A stretch of DNA of 9,232 bases from assembly GCA_007128865.1 (NCBI GenBank), contig SKWP01000149.1:1-9232 (forward strand), in the 5' to 3' direction. The notes below the pieces were generated by a model. That model ran no database searches and was not told the origin of the DNA. It saw nothing but the letters and a program-made list of their open reading frames with translations. Position 1 is the stretch's first letter; every line of letters starts with the position of its first letter. Shown piece after piece: positions 1 to 6,289 of this stretch. Made by a program: the position numbers and the translations under genes. Source of the DNA: Paracoccaceae bacterium. Lineage in GTDB: Bacteria; Pseudomonadota; Alphaproteobacteria; Rhodobacterales; Rhodobacteraceae.

Positions 1-1728
1 CAGGGTCCAGTGATCGACCGGCCATTGCCGCGCGGGAATGTCGTTGATCCGGGTGATGATCCCGCGCAGCATCGGTGCGCTTTCGACATCCGTAACCGCC
101 GGGTCACCTTCAAGCCGGGCCAGAAAACCGTCGATCTGGGTATTCTGGATATCGAGGAAGAAATAGCTCGGCGCCCGTGCCGGCAGATCGCCGGCGATGG
201 CGGCGCGCAGGTTGTGTTCGATCTGTCCGACAGCGGCCAGCACCGTCAGCCCGAGGCCAAGCGACAGGATCACCGATGCGGCCTCTTCGCGTGGCCCGCC
301 CACCGCAGCCAGCGCCAGTCGCAGGGCGCTGCGCCCCCGCACCAGCCGCGAGCCCGCACCGCGCCGCGCCAGCCGCCGCACCAGGATCGCGGCCACCACA
401 AGCACCGCCAGCGCCCCGGCTATCCCGCCCGCCGCCCCCAGCGCCAGAAGCGGAACACCCGACAGCAGCGCCGCAGCGCCCACAAGCCCCGCCACCAGCA
501 GCGCCGTCACCAGAATGTAGGGCAGGCGCGGCCAGCCCCGCCCGCTGCCGCCGGCATCGCGAAACAGCGCCGCGGCGCGCACCTGTTCGGTCCGGGCCAG
601 CGGCCACAGCGTGAAGATCAGCGCCGTCAGCACGCCGTACAGCGCCGCCTCGGCCAGCGGAGCCGGATGCACCCCGAAGGCCGCCGGCACCGGCAACAGC
701 GCCTCCAGCGCCGGCGCCAGGGCCAGCGGCAATCCCGCCCCGATCATCAGCCCGGCGGCCACACCGACCGCCGTCAACGCCCCGATCTGGATGAAATAGG
801 CCAGAAAGATCGTCCGCCGCCCGGCGCCCAGTGTCTTGAGCGTGGCAATCACCGGCGTCTTGCGTTCCAGATAGGCACGAACCGCCGCCGATACGCCCAC
901 GCCCCCCACAGCAAGGCCCGCCAGCCCGACCAACACCAGAAAGGCCCCGATCCGATCCACGAAATTATCGATCCCCGGTGCGCCGCGGCGACTGTCGCGC
1001 CAGCGCATGCCACTGTCGGCAAAGGCCTGCCGGGCCTCGCCGCGCAGGGCGTCTAGGTCGGTTCCCGGCGCAACCAGCATCCGGTAGCGGGTGTCATAGA
1101 GCGTCCCCGGCCCCAGCAGTTGCGAAGTCGCCAAGGCTTCGGTCCGCACCAGCGTCCGCGGGCCCAACCCGAAACCGGCGGCCGCCGAATCGGGCTCGAC
1201 CGTCAGGATCGTGCGCAGCTCGAACTCCTGCACGCCCAGCCGAAAGCGATCGCCGGCAGCCAGGCCAAGCCGGTCGGCCAGCACCCTGTCCATCGCCGCG
1301 CCGGGCGTGCCATCCACGGTTGCCAGCGCAGCGGCGACGCCGATGGCGGGCTCCAGCCCGGCCGCGCCGATCAGCGGCCAGGATGCATCGACCCCGCGCA
1401 CCTGGGTCAGGGCGCGTTCGGCCCCGGCGCCCTCGCCCACCACCGCCATGGACCGGAAATCCACGATCTCGGAAACCCGCACCGCGCGCGCATCCATCCA
1501 GTCGCGTTCGCCTTCGGTGGCAAAGCGGTAGGTGAAGGTGATTTCGGCGTCGCCCCCCAGCAGCACCGCGCCTTCGCGCTTGAGCCCGGCCTCCACCGCG
1601 GCGCGCACGCTGCCCACCGCGGCAATCGCCCCCACCCCCAGCGCCAGGCAGGTCAGAAACACCCAGAAGCCGCGCAACCCGCCGCGCAGTTCGCGCCGCG
1701 CGATGCGGCCGGCGATGGCCAGGCTCAT
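1..1728 (-). CDS. ybbP: YbbP-like FtsX-family ABC transporter permease (3' end cut by window edge)
   Basis: Membrane permease that pairs with the ATPase encoded just upstream (1725-2420). I read 576 codons from ATG at 1728 to the left edge with no stop, so the C-terminus is missing; proteins of this family are usually about 800-850 aa. Visible parts: cytoplasmic N-terminus with an RRELRGGLRGFW stretch (residues 11-22), a first membrane segment (about 21-41), a large MacB-like extracytoplasmic domain (about 42-255), then hydrophobic segments near 261-283, 307-336, 362-377, 402-450 and 484-502. A second extracytoplasmic domain begins near 505. This MacB-domain/FtsX layout, repeated twice, is that of E. 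coli YbbP (COG3127). The ATG lies inside the ATPase stop (ATGA), which indicates translational coupling. The transported substrate is not known; lipid or lipoprotein export is a family-level guess. The family call is firm, the gene name less so. Confidence 0.88.
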   Translation of the reverse strand, partial: MSLAIAGRIARRELRGGLRGFWVFLTCLALGVGAIAAVGSVRAAVEAGLKREGAVLLGGDAEITFTYRFATEGERDWMDARAVRVSEIVDFRSMAVVGEGAGAERALTQVRGVDASWPLIGAAGLEPAIGVAAALATVDGTPGAAMDRVLADRLGLAAGDRFRLGVQEFELRTILTVEPDSAAAGFGLGPRTLVRTEALATSQLLGPGTLYDTRYRMLVAPGTDLDALRGEARQAFADSGMRWRDSRRGAPGIDNFVDRIGAFLVLVGLAGLAVGGVGVSAAVRAYLERKTPVIATLKTLGAGRRTIFLAYFIQIGALTAVGVAAGLMIGAGLPLALAPALEALLPVPAAFGVHPAPLAEAALYGVLTALIFTLWPLARTEQVRAAALFRDAGGSGRGWPRLPYILVTALLVAGLVGAAALLSGVPLLALGAAGGIAGALAVLVVAAILVRRLARRGAGSRLVRGRSALRLALAAVGGPREEAASVILSLGLGLTVLAAVGQIEHNLRAAIAGDLPARAPSYFFLDIQNTQIDGFLARLEGDPAVTDVESAPMLRGIITRINDIPARQWPVDHWTL

Positions 1729-2420
1729 TCCGCGGCCCTCCGCAGCCCTTCGCCCGCAATGGCCCCATCGGCCAGCCGCACCACCCGGTCGCAGCGCGCG
1801 GCAAGCTCGGGCGCGTGGGTCACCAGCACCAGGGTTGCCCCGTGGCGGTCGCGCAGGCCGAACAGCAGATCCATGATCGCCTCGCCGTTGGCGGCGTCGA
1901 GATTGCCGGTCGGTTCGTCGGCCAGCAGGATCGCCGGGCGCGGCGCGGCAGCGCGCGCGAGCGCCACGCGCTGCTGTTCGCCGCCCGACATCTGGCCCGG
2001 ATAATGATCAAGCCGCGCCCCCAGCCCGACGCTGCGCAATTCCGCCTCGGCCCGGTCGAAGGCGTCGCGGTGGCCGGCCAGTTCCAGCGGCGTTGCGACA
2101 TTTTCGAGCGCCGTCATGGTCGGGATGAGGTGGAAGGACTGGAAGACCACCCCCATATTGTCACGACGGAAGCGGGCAAGCGCATCCTCGCCCATCGCCG
2201 TCAGGTCATGGCCCAGCGCGATGACACTGCCGCCGGTGGCGCGTTCGAGCCCGCCCATGAGCATGAGGAGAGACGATTTGCCAGACCCCGAAGGCCCCAC
2301 CAGACCCAGCGTTTCGCCCCTGCCGACATCCAGCGTGATCCCGCGCAGGATGTCGACGGGCCCGGCATTGCCCATCAGCGTGAGCCGGGCATCGTGGAGG
2401 GAAAGAACAGCTTCGGTCAT
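1725..2420 (-). CDS. ybbA: YbbA-like ABC transporter ATP-binding protein
   Basis: ATPase subunit (231 aa) that should power the permease encoded directly downstream. All ABC signatures are present: Walker A GPSGSGKS (42-49), Q-loop Q94 in VVFQSFHLIP, signature MSGGEQQR (144-151, M replacing the usual L), Walker B ILLADEP (164-170) followed by TGNLD, and switch H202. The QSFHLIPTMTALENV stretch and length are typical of the LolD/MacB/YbbA group. I chose ATG at 2420 because the homologous sequence starts there (MTEAVLSLHDARL); the open frame continues upstream to 2555 but would run through the divergent tesA gene. An AAAAGG stretch about 8 nt upstream can act as ribosome-binding site. The stop shares bases with the permease start (ATGA). 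Divergence from tesA favours YbbA over LolD, which normally sits next to lolC/lolE. Confidence 0.92.
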   Translation of the reverse strand: MTEAVLSLHDARLTLMGNAGPVDILRGITLDVGRGETLGLVGPSGSGKSSLLMLMGGLERATGGSVIALGHDLTAMGEDALARFRRDNMGVVFQSFHLIPTMTALENVATPLELAGHRDAFDRAEAELRSVGLGARLDHYPGQMSGGEQQRVALARAAAPRPAILLADEPTGNLDAANGEAIMDLLFGLRDRHGATLVLVTHAPELAARCDRVVRLADGAIAGEGLRRAAE

Positions 2421-2480
2421 TGCAAAGGCCTTTTGCGAGGTGTTCCGTGGGGGATATGGTGCATTAACGGTGCTGCGCAA
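2421..2480. promoter_or_regulatory. Divergent ybbA/tesA spacer with candidate promoters and a small palindrome
   Basis: Only 49 nt (2421-2469) separate the two divergent starts, so the promoters must overlap each other or the coding ends. On the minus strand, TTGCGC (2475-2480) and CATATC (2453-2458) with 16 nt between could drive ybbA. On the plus strand, TTGCGA (2433-2438) and TATGGT (2455-2460), also 16 nt apart, could drive tesA; its transcript would then have a very short leader. Both matches to sigma-70-like consensus are modest. A palindrome with core AAAGGCCTTT (2424-2433) and imperfect flanks TGC/TGC overlaps the ybbA ribosome-binding site and could be an operator; this is inference from sequence alone. 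Confidence 0.35.
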
Positions 2481-3132
2481 GCATGCCGTCGCGACGCTGG
2501 CGGCGATGATGCTGCCCGCGCCGCTGCTGGCCGGTGCCCTGACCCTGACCGCCATGGGCGACAGCCTGACCCAGGGCTACGGGCTGCCGCAGGAACAGGG
2601 CTTCGTGCCGGTGCTGGAACAATGGCTGCGCGATCGCGGCCATGACGTGAACGTGATCAATGCCGGCGTCTCGGGCGACACCACCGCCGGCGGTCTGGCG
2701 CGGATCGGCTGGACACTGGCCGACAGCCCCGACGCGCTGATCGTCGCCTTCGGCGGTAACGACCTGCTGCGCGGGATCGATCCGGCCGCCAGCCGCGCCA
2801 ACCTCGCCGGCATCCTGCAGGCCGCCGCCGATGGCGGCGTGCCGGTGCTGCTGGCGGGCCTGCCGGCGCCGGGCAACTTCGGCCCGGACTTCCAGCGCGA
2901 CTTCGAGGCGATGTATACGGAACTGGCCGAGGAATACGGCACCCTGCTGGTTGCCGACTTCCTTGCCCCGATCACTGCCGAAGTTCAGGCCGGCCGCCCC
3001 ATTGCCGGGCTCATGCAGTCCGACAACATCCACCCCGCGCCCGAGGGCGTGCGCCGCATCGTCGATGCCCTCGGGCCCGAGGTCGAACGACTGCTGGAAC
3101 GGGCAGCCGCTGCAAGGGACGGCGCCGGCTGA
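2470..3132 (+). CDS. tesA: TesA-type SGNH/GDSL esterase (acyl-CoA thioesterase I / arylesterase), secreted
   Basis: Periplasmic SGNH hydrolase (220 aa) that cleaves thioesters or esters of acyl or aryl substrates. Conserved blocks are visible: block I MGDSLTQGYG with nucleophile S32, block II NAGVSGDTT with G69, block III FGGND with N97, and block V DNIHP with catalytic D185 and H188. The N-terminus looks like a signal peptide: basic LRKH, then a hydrophobic stretch at about 6-22 ending near LLAGA. I chose GTG at 2470 because it gives that signal peptide; a GGGGGA stretch lies 15 nt upstream, which is long for a ribosome-binding site. Another GTG at 2440 is possible, while the open frame back to 2116 is antisense to ybbA. 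It is divergent from ybbA-ybbP, as in E. coli, and convergent with lipA. Natural substrate cannot be told from sequence. Confidence 0.92.
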   Translation: MLRKHAVATLAAMMLPAPLLAGALTLTAMGDSLTQGYGLPQEQGFVPVLEQWLRDRGHDVNVINAGVSGDTTAGGLARIGWTLADSPDALIVAFGGNDLLRGIDPAASRANLAGILQAAADGGVPVLLAGLPAPGNFGPDFQRDFEAMYTELAEEYGTLLVADFLAPITAEVQAGRPIAGLMQSDNIHPAPEGVRRIVDALGPEVERLLERAAAARDGAG

Positions 3133-3151
3133 GCCCGCCCCGCCCGCGGCC

Positions 3152-4102
3152 TCAGACCGCGCCGAGCCGTGCCTGCCGCGCCGCGCGCAGCCGCGCGAAA
3201 TCCTCGCCGGCGTGATAGGATGACCGGGTCAGCGGCGTTGCCGAAACCATCAGGAAGCCCTTGCCCAGGGCCGCCTTTTCAAAGGCTGCGAATTCATCGG
3301 GTGTGACGAAACGGGCAACCGCGTGGTGCTTGGGCGTCGGTTGCAGATACTGGCCGATGGTCAGGAAATCCACATCCGCCGCGCGCATGTCGTCCATCAC
3401 CTGCAACACCGCCTGCCGGTCCTCGCCCAGCCCGACCATGATGCCCGACTTGGTGAACATCGCCGGGTCAAGCTCCTTCACCCGCTGCAGCAGCCGCAGC
3501 GAATGGAAATAGCGCGCGCCGGGCCGCACCTCGGGGTAAAGCCCCGGCACCGTTTCGAGGTTGTGGTTGAACACGTCGGGCCGCGCCGCCACCACCGCTT
3601 CGAGCGCCGAAGGCGGACAGCGCAGGAAATCCGGTGTCAGCACCTCGATGGTGGTTTGAGGGGCACGGTGACGGATGGCGCGGATGGTCTGCGCAAAATG
3701 ATCCGCACCGCCGTCGTCCAGATCGTCGCGGTCGACGCTGGTGACAACGACATGCTTCAGGCCCAGCTTTTCGACCGCATGGGCCACCCGCCCCGGTTCG
3801 AACGCATCCAGCGCCTGCGGCCGGCCGGTGGCGACATTGCAGAAGGTGCAGCCGCGGGTGCAGATCTCGCCCATGATCATCATGGTGGCGTGGCGCTGGC
3901 TCCAGCATTCGCCGACATTGGGGCAGCCGGCTTCCTCGCACACGGTGACCAGCCGGTTGTCGCGCATGATCCGGCGGGTTTCGTTGTAGACGGCACCGCC
4001 CGGCGCCTTGACCCGGATCCATGCGGGTTTCTTTGGCTGGGCGTTGTCGGGCCGGTGTGCCTTTTCGGGGTGGCGCTGTTCGGGCAGTCTGAGGTCGCGC
4101 AC
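3152..4102 (-). CDS. lipA: Lipoyl synthase (radical SAM)
   Basis: Inserts two sulfur atoms into octanoyl groups on carrier-protein or dehydrogenase subunits to form lipoyl cofactor; cytosolic. The protein has 316 aa, normal for the family. It shows the three-cysteine set of the auxiliary Fe-S cluster, C55, C60 and C66 (in [12 protein letters not shown]), the radical SAM motif CTRGCTFC (C81, C85, C88), the [14 protein letters not shown] stretch, and the C-terminal RSSYH (293-297) whose serine ligates the auxiliary cluster in characterised enzymes. The start is GTG at 4102, because AAGGAAG sits 6 nt upstream and the reading frame above it (to 4438) loses all similarity and passes through the repeat-rich spacer. 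No lipB or other lipoylation gene is nearby. It ends 19 nt from the tesA stop, with no clear terminator between; a 4-bp GCGG/CCGC stem there is too weak to call. Confidence 0.97.
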   Translation of the reverse strand: MRDLRLPEQRHPEKAHRPDNAQPKKPAWIRVKAPGGAVYNETRRIMRDNRLVTVCEEAGCPNVGECWSQRHATMMIMGEICTRGCTFCNVATGRPQALDAFEPGRVAHAVEKLGLKHVVVTSVDRDDLDDGGADHFAQTIRAIRHRAPQTTIEVLTPDFLRCPPSALEAVVAARPDVFNHNLETVPGLYPEVRPGARYFHSLRLLQRVKELDPAMFTKSGIMVGLGEDRQAVLQVMDDMRAADVDFLTIGQYLQPTPKHHAVARFVTPDEFAAFEKAALGKGFLMVSATPLTRSSYHAGEDFARLRAARQARLGAV

Positions 4103-4134
4103 GGGCGGCTTCCTTGGGCTGATGCTGCCCCCCT

Positions 4135-4163
4135 CATATAACCGCCCCGACCGCCGGCGGCAA
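4135..4163 (-). promoter_or_regulatory. Candidate lipA promoter
   Basis: On the minus strand TTGCCG (4158-4163) is followed after 17 nt by TATATG (4135-4140). The two match the sigma-70 consensus hexamers at four of six bases each. The predicted transcript start near 4128 would leave a leader of about 25 nt that includes the AAGGAAG ribosome-binding site. The TATA stretch is conspicuous in otherwise very GC-rich DNA. No mapped start supports it. Confidence 0.5.
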
Positions 4164-4229
4164 CGCAGGCCACAGGCATGGCGGGATGACAGGCGGGGCG
4201 GGGCGGCCATGGACCCGAGGCGCGACACA

Positions 4230-4407
4230 GGGCGGCGCCCGACCGCCGGGTGGGCGCTGCAACGGCGGATACCCGGGCGGTTTATCGGGCAAGTACATCC
4301 AGCGGCGCAACGGCTTGCAAGGTTGCAGGGGCGCCCGCCCGTCGTGCCGGAGGCACGCCTTCGGCGTGACTGGGGCGGTCGGGCGCCGCCCGGCGGCGCT
4401 GCGCGCC
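4230..4407. repeat. Compound inverted-repeat element (possible structured RNA or dispersed palindromic repeat)
   Basis: The gene-free stretch 4103-4493 is dominated by nested complementary arms. An outer pair of 18-bp arms matches perfectly (4230-4247 with 4374-4391). Inside it, 4247-4257 pairs with 4331-4341 (11 pairs, one G-U). This helix continues after a GGG bulge (4328-4330) into TGCAAC (4258-4263) with GTTGCA (4322-4327). Next to it are two mutually exclusive hairpins that share bases: CGTGCC-GGA-GGCACG (4343-4357) and CACGCC-TTC-GGCGTG (4354-4368). A further hairpin GGCGC-TGC-GCGCC follows (4395-4407). On the minus strand the element lies between the DUF6456 gene and the lipA promoter. 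It could be a REP-like dispersed repeat, a 3'-UTR/terminator structure, or a non-coding RNA; I cannot decide. The pairings are read directly, while function is unknown. Confidence 0.6.
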
Positions 4408-4419
4408 TTGATTCCGGGC

Positions 4420-4476
4420 AAGATGGGCAAAGGGCCAACCATCCGCCACCGGCTCCGCGCTGCCATCGCCCATCTT
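4420..4476 (-). terminator. Inverted repeat just downstream of the DUF6456 gene (possible terminator or 3'-end structure)
   Basis: AAGATGGGC (4420-4428) and GCCCATCTT (4468-4476) are perfect 9-bp complements with a 39-nt spacer. They lie 18 nt past the stop of the minus-strand gene ending at 4494. The loop is long and no T-run follows on the minus strand, so it is not a standard intrinsic terminator. It could stabilise the 3' end or extend the neighbouring palindromic element. Confidence 0.3.
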
Positions 4477-4493
4477 CGGTCAGCCGGCCGGGG

Positions 4494-5624
4494 CTAACCG
4501 ATCATCTTGCCGCGTTCGCCCAGGCTTTCGTAATGGCGCGCAAGCCGGGTCAGCGCGATGCGCAGAACGATCTTGCCCGACCGTGCCGACCAGCCCATGC
4601 GCTGTTCCACCGCTTCCAGCCCTTCCAGAAAGCAGCAGCAGCGCAGCGCCACATCGCCCAGCCCCGGGCCCAGGTCGCGCAGCGCCGCGGCAACCCGGTC
4701 GCGGGCGCCAGAGGGGCCTTCGGCCGGGCCCCTGCCTGCATGGCTGCCGCGTTCGCCCCCGGTGAGGAAGCGATCCCAGTTCTGCGCCACCCGCGGCCCC
4801 ATCTGCGCGACCTCGAAATCCTCGCGCAACCGTTCGGCGGCCGCCACCTGCCCCGGTGCCAGAAACGGCGCGCCATCCCTGCCGCGGCGCCGCGCCAGCA
4901 GCGCCACCGGCGATTCGGCCATGTTGCGGCGCAGCCCGGCGCCATCCCCGGTGCGGCCGCCTTCCCAGTCGGCGTGCTGGCCGGCAAAGGCCGTGGGGGC
5001 GTCGGCGCCGTCTTCGGCGATTGCGTCGGCCGCAAGCATCCGCCGCAGCGCGGCACGCCCGACAGCCGTAATGCCGTAAAGGCTGACCCGGCCGGGACGG
5101 TCGCAGGCGATCCATTCCTTCAGGGCAAAGGCCTGCGCCACGGCGCGCTCCACCACCGCGGTCCGGGTGCCGGCGCCCCCGCCGGCCCCGCCACGCAGCA
5201 CCACCGCCTTGTCGAGATCGCCGGCAATGGCCAGCACCGCGCCCGATTCGCACAGCCGCCGCAGGATGCGGCGTGCCTCGCGTTGCAGGGTGGCATCATC
5301 GATCACCGGGCGGCGTTTTGCGGCAACGATCTGCATGGGTGCTGACATCGCGGAAGGCTCCTGATCTGGCCGGAAACGGGAAGGAACAAGGGCATCCGCC
5401 GGCATCGCGCCGGCCCGGCCAAGCCGGTCCAGCGCCTCGTCCACCAGCGGATCGTCGCGACGGCCTTCGAAACGGCGCACCCGGCGCATCACCGTGGATG
5501 GATGCAGACCGCAGCACCTGGCCAGCGCCCGCAGCGGCACGCCGGCTTCGGTATGAACCAGATAGAGGCGGGCATCGCCCGGCACCCAGTCCGGCATGCC
5601 TTCGAGGCCCGTCATCACCGACAT
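4494..5624 (-). CDS. Helix-turn-helix, DUF6456 domain-containing protein (putative DNA-binding regulator)
   Basis: A 376-aa cytosolic protein of unknown function. The N-terminal part (about 28-53, [25 protein letters not shown]) reads as a helix-turn-helix of the kind that binds DNA, followed by [15 protein letters not shown] middle segment (about 115-195) includes [18 protein letters not shown] and [15 protein letters not shown], which resembles a second winged-helix-like fold. The C-terminal part (about 235-370) contains [26 protein letters not shown] and NWDRFL, which I recognise as the DUF6456 family of Rhodobacterales. It ends with [22 protein letters not shown]. The start is ATG at 5624, with GGAGG close upstream; the open frame to 5804 is ignored because it crosses the regulatory spacer. 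A Gly/Ala/Asp-rich linker at 200-232 looks disordered. Its divergent neighbour is a DUF6477 gene. I infer a transcriptional regulator that may control itself, but no target is known. Confidence 0.82.
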   Translation of the reverse strand: MSVMTGLEGMPDWVPGDARLYLVHTEAGVPLRALARCCGLHPSTVMRRVRRFEGRRDDPLVDEALDRLGRAGAMPADALVPSRFRPDQEPSAMSAPMQIVAAKRRPVIDDATLQREARRILRRLCESGAVLAIAGDLDKAVVLRGGAGGGAGTRTAVVERAVAQAFALKEWIACDRPGRVSLYGITAVGRAALRRMLAADAIAEDGADAPTAFAGQHADWEGGRTGDGAGLRRNMAESPVALLARRRGRDGAPFLAPGQVAAAERLREDFEVAQMGPRVAQNWDRFLTGGERGSHAGRGPAEGPSGARDRVAAALRDLGPGLGDVALRCCCFLEGLEAVEQRMGWSARSGKIVLRIALTRLARHYESLGERGKMIG

Positions 5625-5636
5625 CGCACCCTCCGG

Positions 5637-5670
5637 TTTTCCACAGACTTGCGCACAGACATATCCACAG
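5637..5670. promoter_or_regulatory. Three CACAG repeats at 12-nt spacing, two within near-DnaA boxes
   Basis: CACAG occurs at 5642, 5654 and 5666, exactly 12 nt apart and in one orientation, just upstream of the DUF6456 ribosome-binding site. Two copies sit in TTTTCCACA (5637-5645) and ATATCCACA (5661-5669), each one mismatch from the DnaA box TTATCCACA. This stretch is visibly more AT-rich than its surroundings. The pattern could be a binding array for the helix-turn-helix protein encoded next to it or for DnaA. Both are inference. Confidence 0.45.
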
Positions 5671-5686
5671 GTTTTCGCCACACTGG

Positions 5687-5701
5687 TTACCGATCGGTTA
5701 A
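5687..5701. promoter_or_regulatory. CtrA-like binding site
   Basis: TTAC-CGATCGG-TTAA fits the alphaproteobacterial CtrA consensus TTAA-N7-TTAA at seven of eight positions. It sits in the shared spacer, about 63 nt upstream of the DUF6456 start and 135 nt upstream of the DUF6477 start. A GAATC (GANTC, the CcrM methylation site) lies at 5721-5725, but such sites also occur in nearby coding DNA. An overlapping CGGTT-AAGA-AACCG inverted repeat (5695-5708) is an alternative operator. Whether CtrA binds here is not known. Confidence 0.35.
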
Positions 5702-5836
5702 GAAACCGTCGCGATGCAGAGAATCCCTTCGATTTCCTAAACCGGCGCAACCGCACCGAACGCTGTTGCCTGCCAAGCCGCAACGCCCCCGCCAGAGCGG
5801 GCATTCTGATGGCCTGCCAGACCAGCCGGAGGCCCC

Positions 5837-6289
5837 ATGACCCACCCTGCCCCCATCAAACCCGCCGATGCCCTGCCCGTTGCGCCCTGCCCCGCGTTGC
5901 CGGGTGCCGTGCCGCCGCAAGACCCGCTTGCCGCGCTGGCCCGTCTGCGCCGCCCGCGGCTGCTGATCCGCGCGGCACGGTTCGGCATCGCCGATTACCA
6001 GCGCAGCCGCGATCTGCGCCGCATGCTGGGCCGGGTGCCAGGCCCCGGCCCGGCGCTGCTGAACGAACTGATGGACATCGAGGCCGCCATGGACGCATCG
6101 CGCACCGCCGGCGATGCCGCCTGGCGACCGGCGCAGCATGTGGACATGCTGGTGGCGGTGATGGCCGAAGCCAGGCTGATGCGCTGTACCGGAACCGATC
6201 AGGAAAACGCGTCGGGCATCTCGGCCTTGCGCCTGAGCACGAAATCGGAAAGCGCCTCGGCCACAGCGGGGTCAAGCGGTGGCGCCTGA
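5837..6289 (+). CDS. DUF6477 family protein (function unknown)
   Basis: A 150-aa protein of unknown function. Residues about 30-115 carry the family core: DPLAALARLRRPRLLIRAARFG followed by DYQRSRDLRRML, then ALLNELMDIEAAMDASR and HVDMLVAVMAEARL. They are predicted to be mostly helical, rich in Arg, and soluble. The start is ATG at 5837, preceded by GGAGG at 5828-5832 with 4-nt spacing. The first 28 residues are Pro/Ala-rich and look like a linker. The last 30 or so residues (TGTDQENASG onward) are Ser/Ala-rich, lie antisense to the end of the downstream methyltransferase gene, and go beyond the usual length of about 100-115 aa. They may therefore be a run-on tail caused by loss of the original stop. 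Divergent pairing with the DUF6456 gene suggests shared regulation or a common process. Confidence 0.78.
   Translation: MTHPAPIKPADALPVAPCPALPGAVPPQDPLAALARLRRPRLLIRAARFGIADYQRSRDLRRMLGRVPGPGPALLNELMDIEAAMDASRTAGDAAWRPAQHVDMLVAVMAEARLMRCTGTDQENASGISALRLSTKSESASATAGSSGGA

Noticed and set aside
10..1056. 348-codon plus-strand open frame
   Set aside because: It is antisense to the YbbP-like permease, which has clear membrane segments and family features. The plus-strand product is Arg/Gln/Pro-rich shadow sequence.
3133..3151. Bidirectional terminator between tesA and lipA
   Set aside because: The gap is 19 nt and the only nearby stem (GCGG/CCGC) has 4 bp and no T-run.
4186..4497. 103-codon plus-strand open frame in the lipA/DUF6456 spacer
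   Set aside because: It lies over the inverted-repeat element, has an Arg/Gly-rich composition without domain features, and has no ribosome-binding site worth trusting. The pairing pattern explains the sequence better than a protein would.
5625..5836. Replication origin based on the two near-DnaA boxes
   Set aside because: There are only two imperfect boxes, no sizeable AT-rich unwinding stretch and no replication gene nearby. A regulatory role is more economical.
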